From assembly GCA_029216955.1 (NCBI GenBank), contig JANAVB010015600.1, positions 33,615,832 to 33,679,831 of the forward strand: a stretch of 64,000 nucleotides of DNA, read 5' to 3'. Positions 47,800 to 59,560 of the stretch are shown here, piece after piece. This DNA is from Iris pallida (Eukaryota > Streptophyta > Magnoliopsida > Asparagales > Iridaceae). The notes below the pieces were generated by a model, which worked only from the letters and a program-made list of their open reading frames with translations, was not told the DNA's origin and searched no databases. The position numbers and the translations under genes are program-made. Positions within the stretch are counted from its first letter, which is position 1, and each line of letters begins with the position of its first letter.

Positions 47800-48562
47800 A
47801 ATACAAACATGAACAATAAATATTATGTATAATCGATATTTGAAATCTGATCATTAATTTTATATACCAAAAATTCACGAATAAAATACAATGACATTTT
47901 ATATATAAATAAAAGCCTAATTTTTTTCACATACCATAAATACTTCTATATATATATGTATATATATATACAAATCTATTGATATAAACTAGGAAATTCC
48001 CATAAATTCCAACATATTTGCTAAGAAAATTATTTACTATATTATCAATGAAATATTATTTCTAATAACAAGCACAAATAATCTGTTTATATATATAACA
48101 ATTGTCCCTAAAGTTGTCTCCAAAATTACCAAGGTAAAATACCAACGCAATATATGTCTACTCTAACGTCTTTGGTCACAATACTCGACTACATGGACGG
48201 GCCTTGGTTTGGGTCAAGTCCGAGCAAGTTTTGACACTATCGTGTTTCCTGAAAGTCATAACATTAATAAATAACTAATTAAATTATTTATAGAGATTAA
48301 CTCCCAACTTGGCCTGGTTTTCTGAGTTAGGACATCCCTATGGCTCGGTCTTTCCTACCGGGACTAATACACTAGCCAAAGCACGCCATGGTACTATCCG
48401 TGCCACGATTTCTAGTCACCGTGTACTCCAAAACTCCATCATGGCTAAAATCATCTACTGTAATAATTAACTAAATAAATATTTGTAAAATTTTAAAAAT
48501 CACCATTAATTCAAATAAATAAATAAAAATATATTATAAAAATTTTGGAAAGAGGGGTTATA
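45401..48562 (-). repeat. 5' LTR of nested gypsy element (minus strand), 3.16 kb
   Basis: Plus strand starts TGTCACGACCCGTACCC (45401), the LTR 3' end, and reaches AGAGGGGTTATA at 48562, the LTR start with CA mutated to TA. It is the uninterrupted partner of the LTR pieces 20067-20988, 29258-29911 and 33749-34960. It carries the GTCTACACTG minisatellite (45915-46165), a GC-rich leader segment (47290-47480) and a TATA-like TATATATATAGG at about 47684-47696 on the minus strand. ORFs in it lack family likeness. Confidence 0.85.
47730..47795. repeat. (TA)n microsatellite in 5' LTR
   Basis: About 65 bp of pure TA at the position corresponding to the longer array at 33968-34170 in the partner LTR. 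It lies just upstream of the TATA-like box on the minus strand. Confidence 0.95.
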
Positions 48563-50583
48563 TTAAGAGTATCAAACCTATTGCAGTATCAGCTACTATT
48601 TCAAACTGGGATAAGAGTACCCTGTACTGGTACAACCTCGGACAAGGAATTCAGGTGACTATACAGTAGGCTCTTGAGTCTAGAGATATGTTTCAAGGAT
48701 TAGAGCTTGATAACAGCCTAGGAATATGTGAACAGTACGTGCTAAGGTTAGTCCAACTTCGAACTTTTGTTTAGTCCTTATTAGCCTGGATCCCGTCCAC
48801 ACTACTTGTATCTCCACTAATGAGCATATGTTCAGACTTGAGTTCTAAGAACAGACCTATTTTACTCAGTATTTCTTCTAAGTAGCCTGTAGTTAAGACA
48901 CCCTCGAACTGAATATTTTATTCAGTTAATAGGAAGGTAAGGATCGGTTGTTAGTAGAATTTAATCTTCCATTCCAATAACAATAGCACCAAACCAGGTT
49001 TCAGTCCAACTGGACAGGGGTCAGTCCCTGAGAGCACCCAAATACACCATTTATTATTGGTTCCCCTTATTAAGTTCAGTCCAAAATTGGTTGGAACTCA
49101 ATACCTATAATCGAATTCCATTTGTTGTAGGAAACCTAACCCTGAAACCCAATATAACTGATGATCATGGGAACAAGTTAGGATAGAGTGAAGGGAAGTT
49201 TAATCTAGGTATAGGAGGTACATTGGAAATAATTGATAGAGGAACCTTCAACCTAAGGTATAAAAGGGTAATGACATCAATAAGGAGATATCCAAATCAT
49301 AGACCCATGTACAGGAAATAGAGGGTTAGTACTTGTATAGGCTGTGGTAGGTAGCTAAGTGTGTAAAGGGTAACTTACGAGGCTAAAAAGAATTTATAGA
49401 TAGAATTGTCCTTATTTCCATATCGCATATGTTAACACAAGAAATGCTAAAAACAGGTTACTTGGACTCCAACTCAGCACTTGATCAGTACTCCCAGCTC
49501 GGGACGACGGGCAAGTACATATACTGATTGTTACCGTTTCCGATAGTTTTTTTTTACATGCTATACATATGTCTTGCTGCTTGTTGACACGATCGTCACA
49601 CGGGATAGTATCATGGATTTATTTTATATTTAGACTGCCTTTTACCTGCTTACTTCACTTACGATTGATTCTATGAGTACTAGTTGGACAGGGAAATATT
49701 TTAGTAGATGTGTGAACTACCCAATCAAGCCCCAAAATGTCTATTCTCGCCTGATAGCAGCAGCACACGACACGTGCAGGGTGCCGGATTTACCCCTTAG
49801 CCGTTCACACGTCGAACCAGATATTTCAACACACGTAGATAGTTTTATTCCAGTCATTCCATCTTACTTTGCCACTTACTATGTTACCATGATCTACTTA
49901 TTTGTTTTCTAGTAGATAGTTCTCATTGATAGAGTTTATATGTCTTTTTCTGTTGTACCATGATGCTAGTTATTTCCTAGTTTTATTCTCATATGTTACA
50001 TACATGTTTATGATTCTGTTGAGACTCGGATAATGGTCATATGTGTACTTGTTCCATTCCTGACAGAAAAAACTAACATTTTAGGTGATGAGTTAGAGGA
50101 GTTCTGTACTAATTTTTATGAGCAGACTGAAGACCCCGATTTGAGCATGCAGGAGGACTTGGATGCGGGACTACCCTCCGCATGAGACTTTTTGCTAGAC
50201 ATTATGCCATAGAGCATTAGTTGCTTACAGAAACTCTTTTCTTTATTGTACTATATTTTATTTGTGGATTATGATAGTGGAGTAGTGGACATCCTTTTTA
50301 GTACACTTTGGTTATCTTGAGACTATTTTATCTACCATATTTTGGGTCTCTTCATATTGTGATCTCTTCAGTTATTAGTTTGTTTCTCTCATCATGGTCA
50401 TTATTTAAATAATTTATTGCTGTAGACTGATCTGCGAATTTGATCTTTTATGGAAATCTATAAACTGCGTGGTTGTATTTGATAAATTATGGAGATGACT
50501 AGACAGCGTTCTATCGCCGATAATGCGGCGTAGGCTGGACGTACCCACGGCTCATGCCCAAATATTGGGTACGGGTCGTGACA
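48563..50583 (+). repeat. 3' portion of plus-strand chromovirus-like LTR
   Basis: Non-coding, ending GGGTACGGGTCGTGACA at 50583, the same terminus as the LTRs at 20067-34960, 29917-33743 and 45401-48562 but in plus orientation. The preceding GCGTTCTATCGCCGATAATG block is also shared. No LTR start is visible at 48563, where it abuts the nested element. The missing 5' portion may be 16551-20066. Confidence 0.65.
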
Positions 50584-50591
50584 CGTTTTTA

Positions 50592-50607
50592 TGGTGGTCC
50601 ATGCTGG
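50592..50607 (+). other. Candidate primer-binding site
   Basis: TGGTGGTCCATGCTGG begins 8 nt after the LTR end and starts with TGG, as complements of tRNA 3' CCA do. The sister element has TGGTGGCCCATGCAGG in the same place (45392-45377). The matching tRNA was not identified, so this is a candidate only. Confidence 0.35.
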
Positions 50608-50813
50608 TCCGTTTTTGCAAAAACAACGAAACTCGTGGTAGTACTCAACTTAGATGTACTACTACAGGCCTGCGAGTAGGAGTAGACTTTAAGGACCATC
50701 TCCATATGTTTAAAATCGTTATTGAATTCCACATTTGATCTCAATTATTCTTTTGAACTGCATCATGTTTGAATCTTTATACCAACTTACGATTTTACTT
50801 TTGTGACAGTCAG

Positions 50814-51088
50814 ATGGATTCTCAAGGCAGGAACCCCGCTCACTTGAACACCCCAGTAAATGTCGACGGGTCTTCCACGAATGGGACCCCACCGACCCAC
50901 GGAGGCCGCTTCACCTACCTAGGCGAGATGCCCCAGCCGCAGACTTCGAGATTTTGCCGTAATGACATTCCACCACCTCCCCAGTTCCTACCGACGACCC
51001 CGCCACCAGCACAGTTTCCTCCACCAGTACCCTTCCATCAGCCAGTACCCCTTCAGCATCCAGCACCAGTTCTACCTCCAGCACCTGC
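50814..51088 (+). pseudogene. gag N-terminus of plus-strand gypsy element, interrupted
   Basis: ATG at 50814 after a leader ending TTTTGTGACAG, which is a plausible splice acceptor. It encodes MDSQGRNPAHLNTPVNVDGS, GGRFTYLGEMPQPQTSRF and then a Pro-rich stretch (PPPPQFLPTTPPPAQFPPP..) typical of the disordered N-terminus of plant gypsy gag. The frame is cut at about 51088 by the LTR of the Tat element (51089-52151). I did not find the rest of gag on the far side, where sequence changes at 62659. Confidence 0.6.
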
Positions 51089-52151
51089 TGTTTCACTTAA
51101 CAAAATACCCTTAAGGCTTTTGAAAGAAACAAGAAAAAGTATACAAAAGTACAAGTAGATTCTGGAGAGAATTGCTATATAAGTCTGATCTGAGAGCGAT
51201 CACTTTGTTCCTTGGGCCATACGATGATGATGAAGAAAACTGTTTGAAAATGAACAATTGGAAGAACTAAGTCACCATAAAGTTATCGACACAATTGGCA
51301 CTGATGGCACAGTCGAATGCTTTTCTGCTTTGCTTCACTCTGTTCTTGATGAAAAGTTGAAGAGAAATACTCTGGAAAATCACTTTGCTCTGAAAGTATC
51401 TGGTCTCCAAAAATCTTGTACCTTCTTCTTTAAAAAAGAGGTCTTTATATAGGCCTGTCTTCTGTACGTAAAAAATACCAATATTGGGTCTCTACGCAGG
51501 CTATTAGAATAATTGTCACCCACGTACAGAAATTAGCCTCTACGCATGTTGACACATGTCCCATAATTCAATAAAATAAGGAGAGCACGTACACACGTTC
51601 TTCGAGAAGTGTGGCATGAAGGCCACGTCAGAAAACTACATTCCCACATAATCAGGACAAACTGTGCGTAAAAGATGTTGTTAGACATATCCGAGCGTAA
51701 AATAGCTCAAAGTAAGCGTCCTGTATAAAGTGGCTAAAAATAGCCTTGAGCGTAAAGACTCAAATAAACTCTACGTGCGCAAAAAGAGTAGCTGAGATAG
51801 CCTTGAGCGTAAAAGCTCTAATAACTCTTATACGTAAAGTGGAAGCGGTTCTTCAAGAGTAAAGCAGCTCATTGGCACGCTAAACAACAAAACGCCTTGG
51901 CTTCTGTGCAATCATTTGTCAGAAAATCAATCTGTCAGAACAGTATCTCCTTGCATTTAATGCAGCATGGACAGCTCATTCCTTGCGTAGAAAGTGAAAC
52001 TGTTCTCTGCGTAAAGTCTGATTTTAAGGCTTTCGTAGAGTTTTGAGTTTGACCCAGTTTGACCTTTGCGTAAAGTCTAATCTGGAACTGTCTTTGCGTA
52101 AATATCTAAACTTCTTTGACTTGGTCTTTGAAATTTATTTACGCTTCTACA
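51089..52151 (-). repeat. 3' LTR of Tat-lineage gypsy element (minus strand), ~1.06 kb
   Basis: On the minus strand it starts TGTAGAAGCGTA (52151) after a PPT and ends ...GTGAAACA at about 51089. The start matches the LTR start at 9139 and 13264. TATATAAA lies at 51451-51444 on the minus strand. The U3 part carries many AGCGTAAA / GCGTAAAG motifs. It is about half the length of the LTRs at 9139 and 11294. The 3' limit is chosen from the CA rule and is approximate; the 5' LTR of this element is missing, so no TSD can be tested. Confidence 0.72.
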
Positions 52152-52384
52152 AGACCCCCTTCAAAGTTTTCAAATTTTCTAAATATTTGAAATACTTTGA
52201 ACAGAAGCGTAAAGTTTGGGATATCCAACAGTCATAAGCAAAAATTTAGGGATACCCAACATTCACTTCGAGAATTTGAATCAACCCTTGAATTTTCTAT
52301 AAATAGGACTTCTGTTGAAGAGAGAGAACTTTACTCATCTCTTTTATTCTCTTCTTTATTCATCCTCCAAATCCTTACGAGCAA
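52152..52384. promoter_or_regulatory. PPT and divergent promoter of the antisense gene
   Basis: Beside the LTR is the PPT (minus strand TTTGAAGGGGGTCT, about 52166-52152). On the plus strand TATAAATA at 52298-52305 lies 80 bp before the ATG at 52385. LTR start and antisense TATA box are only ~150 bp apart, pointing away from each other. The same pieces in the same order occur in the copies at 8804-9138 and 13265-13687. Confidence 0.7.
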
Positions 52385-52594
52385 ATGGCATCCAAGAGCA
52401 AGGCCGCCGCCTCAGCCAAGGGCAAGAAAGTTGCCTCTTCGTCGACGGCTAGATCATCTGAAGAAGTTCACGCTGCTGCAACATCGTTGGGGAAGAGCGT
52501 CGAAGAAACCGCAATGACCAACCCAAACGTGGCTCCGGCCATGATAGGTAGAAACCCTATCGATTTTGTGGAAGAAGATAACCCAAGACCAACC

Positions 52595-52910
52595 CTTAAT
52601 CATACGCCCACGTTTATACGTGCCAGCGTAAAAAATGGACAAAACACGCTCATGTTATACGTGCCAGCATAGATTTTGAAATCAAAAATACGCTCACGTT
52701 ATACGTGCCAGCGTAAAAACTGAAAATACGTCCACATTATATGTGCTAGCATAAAAACTAGAAATACGCCCACGTTATACGTGCGAGCGCAAAATTAAAA
52801 AATATACGAGTCAAAAAGACTATATTTTTTACATGTAAAACTTTACTCTTTTGATCAGAAGCGTAAAATCAAAAATACGCTCACATTATATGTGCGAGCA
52901 TAAAGCTGAA
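52595..52910. repeat. ~45-50-bp tandem repeats in intron 1 of the antisense gene
   Basis: Five or more diverged units with ATACGCYCACGTTATACGTG followed by CCAGCGTAAAA. They occupy the same intron as the 48-bp repeats at 13908-14100, but the sequences are unrelated. The unit shares GCGTAAA with the LTR, so it may have been seeded from LTR sequence. Confidence 0.75.
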
Positions 52911-55825
52911 AATACACAAGTCAAAAGACTACATTTTTCACACGTAAAACTTTATTCTCTTGAACAGAAAAAAGTACGCGTAAAAATTCATTTTTTAGAC
53001 CGCGTAAAAATTTATTTTTAGAGAAATGCATAAAACAAATTCTCCTTTAAAAACAGAGAAATTTTTACGCGTAATAACTTCAAAACCCATGTATAGTCAT
53101 TTGCGTAGAGCTTGAATTTGCATAGAGTTCATACTGAGATTTTTTTACTAACTTGATTTTTCTTGTTAAACTTCTTTTGCAGTGGACTTGGGGGCTCATC
53201 CTCTCTCTGAGGTATTTGGCTCACCAGAGGTAATCTGGGGTGAAATTATCTGGAAAATTTATCTCAGATCGATTTTCCTCAAACCGACAAGCAGTATTCC
53301 CAGGAAAGACATCAATTGATAGCTGCTCAAGGAGATAGAATGTTGATGTCTCTGATGAACGGAGAACTATTGACATCACTGGATGGCCAGTATTATCTGA
53401 AGCCTGCATTCATGTTCGGGATGCAATTGACTTCAAATCTCAGACAAACCCCAAGAAGGAGTCTTGGGTGTTCAAATTTGGGGAAAGGGCGATGTATCTC
53501 CCAACAATGCCAAGAGATTATCCCCTTTCTTCTTTTGTTCATGCTACTCATCCGAGACAGATGATCTGGAATCTGACTCCCAACAGTCATGGAAGATCGG
53601 GGAGAATCATATTCAAGAGAGATGAAAACCAGATGGGCTATCACTCGAGTACTTCCAGTGGTAGTGTCGTTCCTTTCTCAGGCTGATTGCCTGGATTTAC
53701 ACCAAGTGAGGGCTCATCTCTGATCCAACCAGTACAGATACCGAAGTTTATAAACAAGTTTATGAACGCCTCAGTACTATATCCCCAGGTCAACCATAGG
53801 CTTCCAGGGTGGATGACTCCTCACAATAAAAACTAGGTTTAACTTAGTTCTTGGATCATAAAGAACTTTGAAGCAGAACTAAAAGTCATTGGATTGTTTG
53901 AAGCGGTAGCCTCCATAAGTCAAGGCATACCTATAAACAATAATCTATTCTTAGCTCTGATGGAGTTGTATATCAGCTCGACAGAAACTTTTGCAACCCC
54001 AATAGGCGAAATCGGTTTTGCACTTCATGAGATGCAATTCATCTCCAAGCTACCAATGGGGGAAGTTCCATATGAAGAGTACGTTCCCTCCAACCGAAAA
54101 CTAGCAGAAATTAGCAAGAAAAACTCTCGCTTAGTCGAGGTATACCAAAAGCTGATGTGCCACTATTTGATCTGTACCACTATGTATGAAAGTGGATCAA
54201 ATTTGGCATACATCAATAAATGGACAACATATCTATTCTACCATAAGAATAGAATATCCAAGGAGGATAAGGAGAGATTCCAGGATAACAAGGCTCAAAC
54301 CATCAACCCTAGTTCAAAAATTTCGGCCGATTTGATAAACAATTGGATGATCACATATAAGTCCCCGGACAAGTATTTGACCATCAAGGCTGGAGAATTC
54401 CCTGCGGGGACTAAAACAATGAGCTTTTTGAAGCATGGCAGTCAAAAGCTTTCAAATGAAGCCTTGCTGGCGGGTTTTTTCCCTGTGGCTATGAAGATGG
54501 GTCATACCAGGGACTGGTACAGTCGACAGAATTTATCAAAACGTACTATGGCCAGCAGTACATTTGGTATTCAAGGCCAGACTCAGCCTATTACCGGCAA
54601 TGGTGTGTCGAATAAATGCAGATTTGCGAGCATTTGGTGAAGAACTGATCAATAATGCTCCTTACCGTAAAGATTTCCCTAGGATGGAGATGCTCTATAC
54701 TTATTTAATGGGTTGGTTACTGCATCACAACTGCAGCTTATTGCCACCAGGCCCTGAAAATGATGCGGAGGTATTCCTCCAGAAGTTTAGTAAAGCCACG
54801 TGGAATGCGACTTCCATGACGGATACCCAGGCAGTACAGAATTTCTCCCATGGGTGGAATTTTTTCTGCACATGACCACCAGTCCAGTCGACTGTTTCGG
54901 TGTACAATTTGACGACGTAGGTCGAGAGAGGACTGAGATAACTGCACCAGTCTGTAACTGGCTAATATGCATCAGACCCTCACATCTGATGGATAGAATT
55001 GAAGATAACTGCATTTTCGAACCGTATCTACCCAGTCGGTTCGCTCGTCAGTTCGGGTATGACCAGCTTCACGTTGGTAATCCTTCCACCACTTTCAACA
55101 ATTATGGAAAATTAATTGATGGAGCGAGGGCATGCATGGCGGTATTTCAGCGCTGGATGCACCCGTGTTAAATTTCATGTGTCAACTGCCACGAGCACAA
55201 CTGAGCTACGAATGCTTTATTCGTATGCATATTTTTATGTCTCCATTCGTTCCTTCGCCAAAGACTACAACATGAAAGGAAGTCTTCGGTGGGAAAAGGA
55301 AGGAGACGCCGAAGGACCAGTTATGGTGCCTTCGGACATACCTGATGATGCTGTCCCAGATGAATATCTGGAAACGATCCCTACGGGAGTTGGGAAGACA
55401 GCTGCAGAAGCTATTACTATTACTGTAACTCGGAAATGGAAATCAGATACAGCTGTTACTCTTCGGGAGAAGAAGAAGAAGATTACTGTTAAAGGGCCTT
55501 CCAAATAGAGAGTCGCTCCTCCAGAAAGCGAAAATCCTGTTGAGGAGACTCAAAATATTACATCTTCTTCAGCTCAACCTGGAGAAGGGTCTTCAGCACC
55601 CCAACCAGTAACAGCAACAGAAGTTACAGGAGTCCTATCTCCCGGACGTCTTAGTAATTCTTTGCATCTAACATCGCCATAAAAGGTGAAAGCTGTTGAG
55701 GGCACTGCCACCACTCATGCTAGTGATCTGGAACCCATCCCCTCGGATGAACCGTCTCGAATTAGATGATGGTGACTGGGATCTTGATTATGATGCACTC
55801 TTGTCGCATCCTGCACCTACTCTAG

Positions 55826-55905
55826 GTAAAGATCAATTACACAAAATTTATACAAAAATATGTATTATGGTTTTGCATATTGACTATTTTGTTTAATCTT
55901 TGCAG
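55826..55905 (+). other. Intron 2 of the antisense gene (GT-AG, 80 bp)
   Basis: CTAG|GTAAAG donor and TTAATCTTTGCAG| acceptor. The intron is AT-rich and has stops in the reading frame, while the flanking exons join in phase 1 and keep an open frame on both sides. Confidence 0.7.
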
Positions 55906-57389
55906 GTGTCATCACTGTGGCAAAGCCCGTTGCTCCTCCTCCTCCTCAAAAGTCTATTCATGACGAGGTAGTAGAATCTGAAGAAAGAAGTTCTTTTTCA
56001 AAAGAAGATTCTCTTTCTAAGGAAGGTTCTCCATCTATAGAGATTCAACGAGAGCTTGCAGGAGAGGCATACCATGAATTGTCTTCTCTTGCCGAAGAAA
56101 GAGAAGAAGAACCAGCTGCAGAAGAAGAACCAGCTGTAGACGAAGAGCCAGCAAAACTCAGAGAATCCATTGCTGCTAAAGAACAAATAGCTGAGGTCGT
56201 AGATATAGCGGTAACATCAATTACTGCAGCTAGTCCAGACCAGATTCCTGAGATTGTTGTGTTCGAGTCTGAATTAAACATAGGAGGCAGCACCTCCGTA
56301 ATACCATCCCCTACTACCGAAACTCATCCTCCGGAGGTAACAGAAAAAGTTGCTGAAGATGTAGTCCCGAAACTCCCTAGAAATCAATTGGCTATGGTAA
56401 CGATAACAGATATATCGTTAACTCAGCTTGCTACCACAGCGACAACAGCACCTGTCTCCGATTTTCAAGAAAAGAGATTGGCAGATATCGCTGATACACC
56501 AAGCTCCAATGCTGATATGAATCTTTTGGTAGAGATTCATACTGAAATTTTTTACAAAACTTTGGCAGCGTTGATAAAAATGGTTTTGAAGAAAGGCCTC
56601 ACTTATGAGAGCTTGAAAATTGCGATGCTACTACCATAGACAATATTGCAATGTTTAATGATACTGAGAGGGAAGCATCTTTACAGAAGATAGTCCAGGG
56701 ACTTGAAAAACCCATCAAAGAATATCTAAGGTTGTCAAGTGGTACTATAGAAAGCCTCGTCTAATCCGAGTATGATGCTCTCACTAATGAGTATACAACT
56801 CGGGAAACCATCTTCAAAGAATCTTTTCAAGATTATAGCAATAAGGTTGTCGTGGAAAGGACCTTCTTGAGAGAAAATAAACCCTTGTTGGAGCAGCATC
56901 AACAAGCCTATGACTCAATGAATATCAAAATTTATCAACAAAATGATAGAATTCGTGAAGTCGAGGAAGAGCTGGCTCGATTAAAGGAAGAGCAAAACCG
57001 GATGACGGCAGATAGAGATCAATATTTGAGGTAAAGCTCTATTTTGGAAGAACGGATCTTCGGTGCTGAATCTAACATTAAAATCCTTGAAGAAACCAAA
57101 GACAAAATGATAGCTGCCTTCGTCGAATTCTTCTACCTTTGTACCGCGGAGGCTCAAAGATCGATAGCATACACAACTGTATTGAGCTCTCGCGAAAAGC
57201 GTCTGGCAGAACTACAAAAAATGATTGAAGATTTGTGTGCGCCGCCTTAGAAATTTTTGTACTCAATAAAGAATTTTTATCTTCTGTCATTTCCTTTATT
57301 TTGCTGATGTACTATTTCCAATCATAAAATAAATAAAATATATTTTTTTATATTCTTCTCTTTTTTTATATGTATGAGATAGAAAACAA

Positions 57390-57665
57390 TTATCAGAGGT
57401 AATATATGGACATGATAAGTCTTCAAATCTCAACAAAATAGATTATATCTATCTAGAGGTAATGTGGACATGATAGATAATAAATTTTATTTTCTTTTTA
57501 GAGTATACAATACTATCAGAGGTAATATGAACATGATAGATCATAATAACTCAAAGAAAATAAATTAATATCTATTCAGAGGTAATATGAACATGATAGA
57601 TAATAATAAAAAGAAGTAGATTTAATCTATTCAGAGGTAATGAGGACATGATAGATAATAAATCT
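57390..57665. repeat. ~60-bp minisatellite, five units, between antisense gene and integrase
   Basis: Units carry TCAGAGGTAATATGRACATG followed by ATAGATAATAA, at about 57392, 57453, 57516, 57577 and 57630. It lies in the 3' untranslated region of the retrotransposon's sense transcript, just after the end of integrase. Such tandem arrays are known from the 3' regions of Tat/Ogre-type elements and can seed satellite DNA. Confidence 0.85.
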
Positions 57666-57769
57666 TTTTCTTTCTAAAATCAGCTGGTAAGACAGAAAAT
57701 AAAAAATTCTTTTTTAGGATAATAAATAATCAGCTTAACCAAACCTTGGTAGCTGGAAAATGAAGAAGA

Positions 57770-59114
57770 AATTCAAACGTAGTACTTCTTCAAGAATTTA
57801 CCGTTAATTGGCATCATGAGTAAATCTCTATTAGGTTTAGACAACCTATAAGCACCATTGGAAATAAGGTTTCGACTACATAAGGACCTTCCCATTTAGC
57901 TTAGAACTTGCCTTAACTCTTATGAGTCATAACCATAGGTCTTCGGACAGCTAGAACTAGCTCCCCGACTTTAAATACCCTTTCTTTAACTTTGCGATTG
58001 AAAGCTCGAGATATGCGGGCTTGATACAGCTCATTGTACTATTGTGCTTGAAGACGCTTCTCATCCAAACCTTCAAGTTCTTGGAGTCTTGAGCGGTCAT
58101 TATTCTCCGTAGTTAGCTCATTAGCAATGGCTATTCTAAGAGATGGTATTTGGATCTCCAGTGGAAGAACAGCTTCACATCCGTAAACAAATGAGAATGG
58201 TGTAAAACCAGTTGGAGTTCTGACTGTTGTTCGATAAGCCCATAAACATTCTCCAAGTTTTTCGTTCCAATCACGTTTATTAGAAGAGACGAACTTTTTG
58301 AGAAGTTTAATAATTGTTTTGTTGAAAGCTTCTGTTAAACCATTAGCAGCTGGGTTATAAGCTGTAGAAGATAAGTTCTGGATCCGATTCTTGTCATAAA
58401 ATCAATAAAATGGCTGACTGGCAAATTGTGGTCCGTTATCATGGATTATCCTTCGGGGAACCCGAAACGATAAATGACATGATGTTTGATGAAGTTAACC
58501 ACATTAGACATTTTTACTTCAATAAGAGGAACTGCTTCCGCCCATTTAGAAGAATAATCAGTTATAGCCAGGATAAACCGATGTCCTTTAACAGAAGGAG
58601 GATTAATTGGACCAATAATATCTATATCCCAAGCTTCGAAAGGCCAAGAAGCTGCAGTAGGATATAGAAATTCAGAGGGTTGATGAATAAAATCAGTATG
58701 AATCTGGCATGCTTTACACTGTCTGGCATAATCCATAGCATCTGCTATCATAGAAGGCCAATAATAACCCATTCTTCGAATACGGTCCTGTAACTTTGGA
58801 CCTGGTTGATGTGCACCACAAACTCCATCATGAGCTTCATGAAGTGTTTTCTTAGCTTCGCTTTTCGAGAGACAACACAGTAAAAGTCCGTCATAAGAAC
58901 GACGATACAACATGTGCATAGAAGTATCATAGTAAAATCGAAATGATTGTCTTTTGATTGATGCAGCTTCCTTTGGATCTTCAGGTAAAATTCCATAAAT
59001 TGCATAATCAATAAATGGACTTCTCCAATCCTTTTGATGAGAATTTGATTCGGTAGCATAACTCTGTTCGATATATAAATTATTCTTGACACAGAATAGG
59101 TCTCGATCCAACAA
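57770..59114 (-). pseudogene. Ty3/gypsy integrase (Tat lineage)
   Basis: Minus strand. The zinc-binding H-H-C-C part is HEAHDGVCGAHQ...CKACQIH. The catalytic core has WDIDIIGPI (Asp 1), then AITDYSSKWAEAV with HVIYRFGFPEG. After a frameshift at about 58446 come IIHDNGPQFASQ (Asp 2) and AYNPAANGLTEAFNKTI (Glu). Then follow WNEKLGECLWAYRTTVRTPT and the C-terminal VFKVGELVLAVRR and KWEGPYVVE. No chromodomain follows. In-frame stops after the shift (for example near 58396, 58050, 57913 and 57901) show inactivity. Integrase inserts element cDNA. RT-RNase H-integrase order identifies Ty3/gypsy. Confidence 0.9.
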
Positions 59115-59126
59115 AGTGATGGTATT

Positions 59127-59560
59127 TTATCTTCTGATTGGAACTGCTATGTCTACAGCTAGACTAGCAAGAGCGTCAGCTTTTAAATTTTGAAAATGCA
59201 GTACGAATTCAATGAAGAACCCTTTGAATGAAAAAGCCAGTTCGATTACCACTTGATGATAGGGAATGAGATCAGGATTTCTGACTCCATATGTCCCTCT
59301 GACCTGATTAACAATCAGCAGAGAATCTCCATATGCTTCCAAAAACTCAATATCCAATTGTTTTGCTACTTGAAGACCAATTAGCATAGCTTATATTCTG
59401 TAACATTATTGGAACATGGTTCATTGAGGGAATAAGCACGGTATATAACCATTTTATGAGAAGAGACCAAGACAATGCCTACTCCAGAGATAATATTACC
59501 TTTAGGTCCAACTCGTGATGCTCCATCAAAGTATAGTTGCCAAATATCATCCCTTAAAGT
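59127..59560 (-). pseudogene. Second (archaeal-type) RNase H domain
   Basis: Begins within the frame ending at 59381 and continues, after a frameshift at about 59385, to 59127. The catalytic residues are visible in order: WQLYFDGASRVGP (Asp), CSNNVTEYK (Glu), LEAYGDSLLIVNQVRG (Asp) and LKADALASLA (Asp). A second RNase H between the RT-linked RNase H and integrase is the hallmark of the Tat lineage (Tat, Ogre, Retand types). It probably helps to degrade the RNA strand during reverse transcription. The break between the two halves inactivates it. Confidence 0.85.

Larger units (their letters stand above)
52385..57250 (+). pseudogene. Antisense additional ORF with plant mobile domain (Tat element)
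   Basis: Exon 1 (52385-52547, MASKSKAAASAKGKKVASSS..) has an AG|GT donor; the acceptor TTCTTTTGCAG ends at 53182; exon 2 starts 53183. A third exon follows an 80-bp GT...AG intron (55826-55905) that joins LSHPAPTLG to VITVAKPVAPPPP. All junctions are phase 1, as in the copy at 13688. Exon 2 holds the PMD: WIIKNFEAELKVIGLF, LFLALMELYISSTETFATPI-GE, FISKLPMGEVPYEEY, ALLAGFFPVAMKMG, then LYTYLMGWLLHHN. Exon 3 is Glu/Ala/Pro-rich and ends in a coiled coil (EVEEELARLKEEQNRM, SREKRLAELQKM) and TAG at 57248-57250, with AATAAA at 57265-57270. Stops and frame changes occur near 53300, 53830, 54640-55120, 55506, 56638 and 57033, so this copy is inactive. The gene is antisense to pol and lies between integrase and 3' LTR. 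Its role is unknown. Confidence 0.78.

Noticed and set aside
58410..58667. Plus-strand 85-codon frame
   Set aside because: Shadow of the integrase gene on the minus strand.
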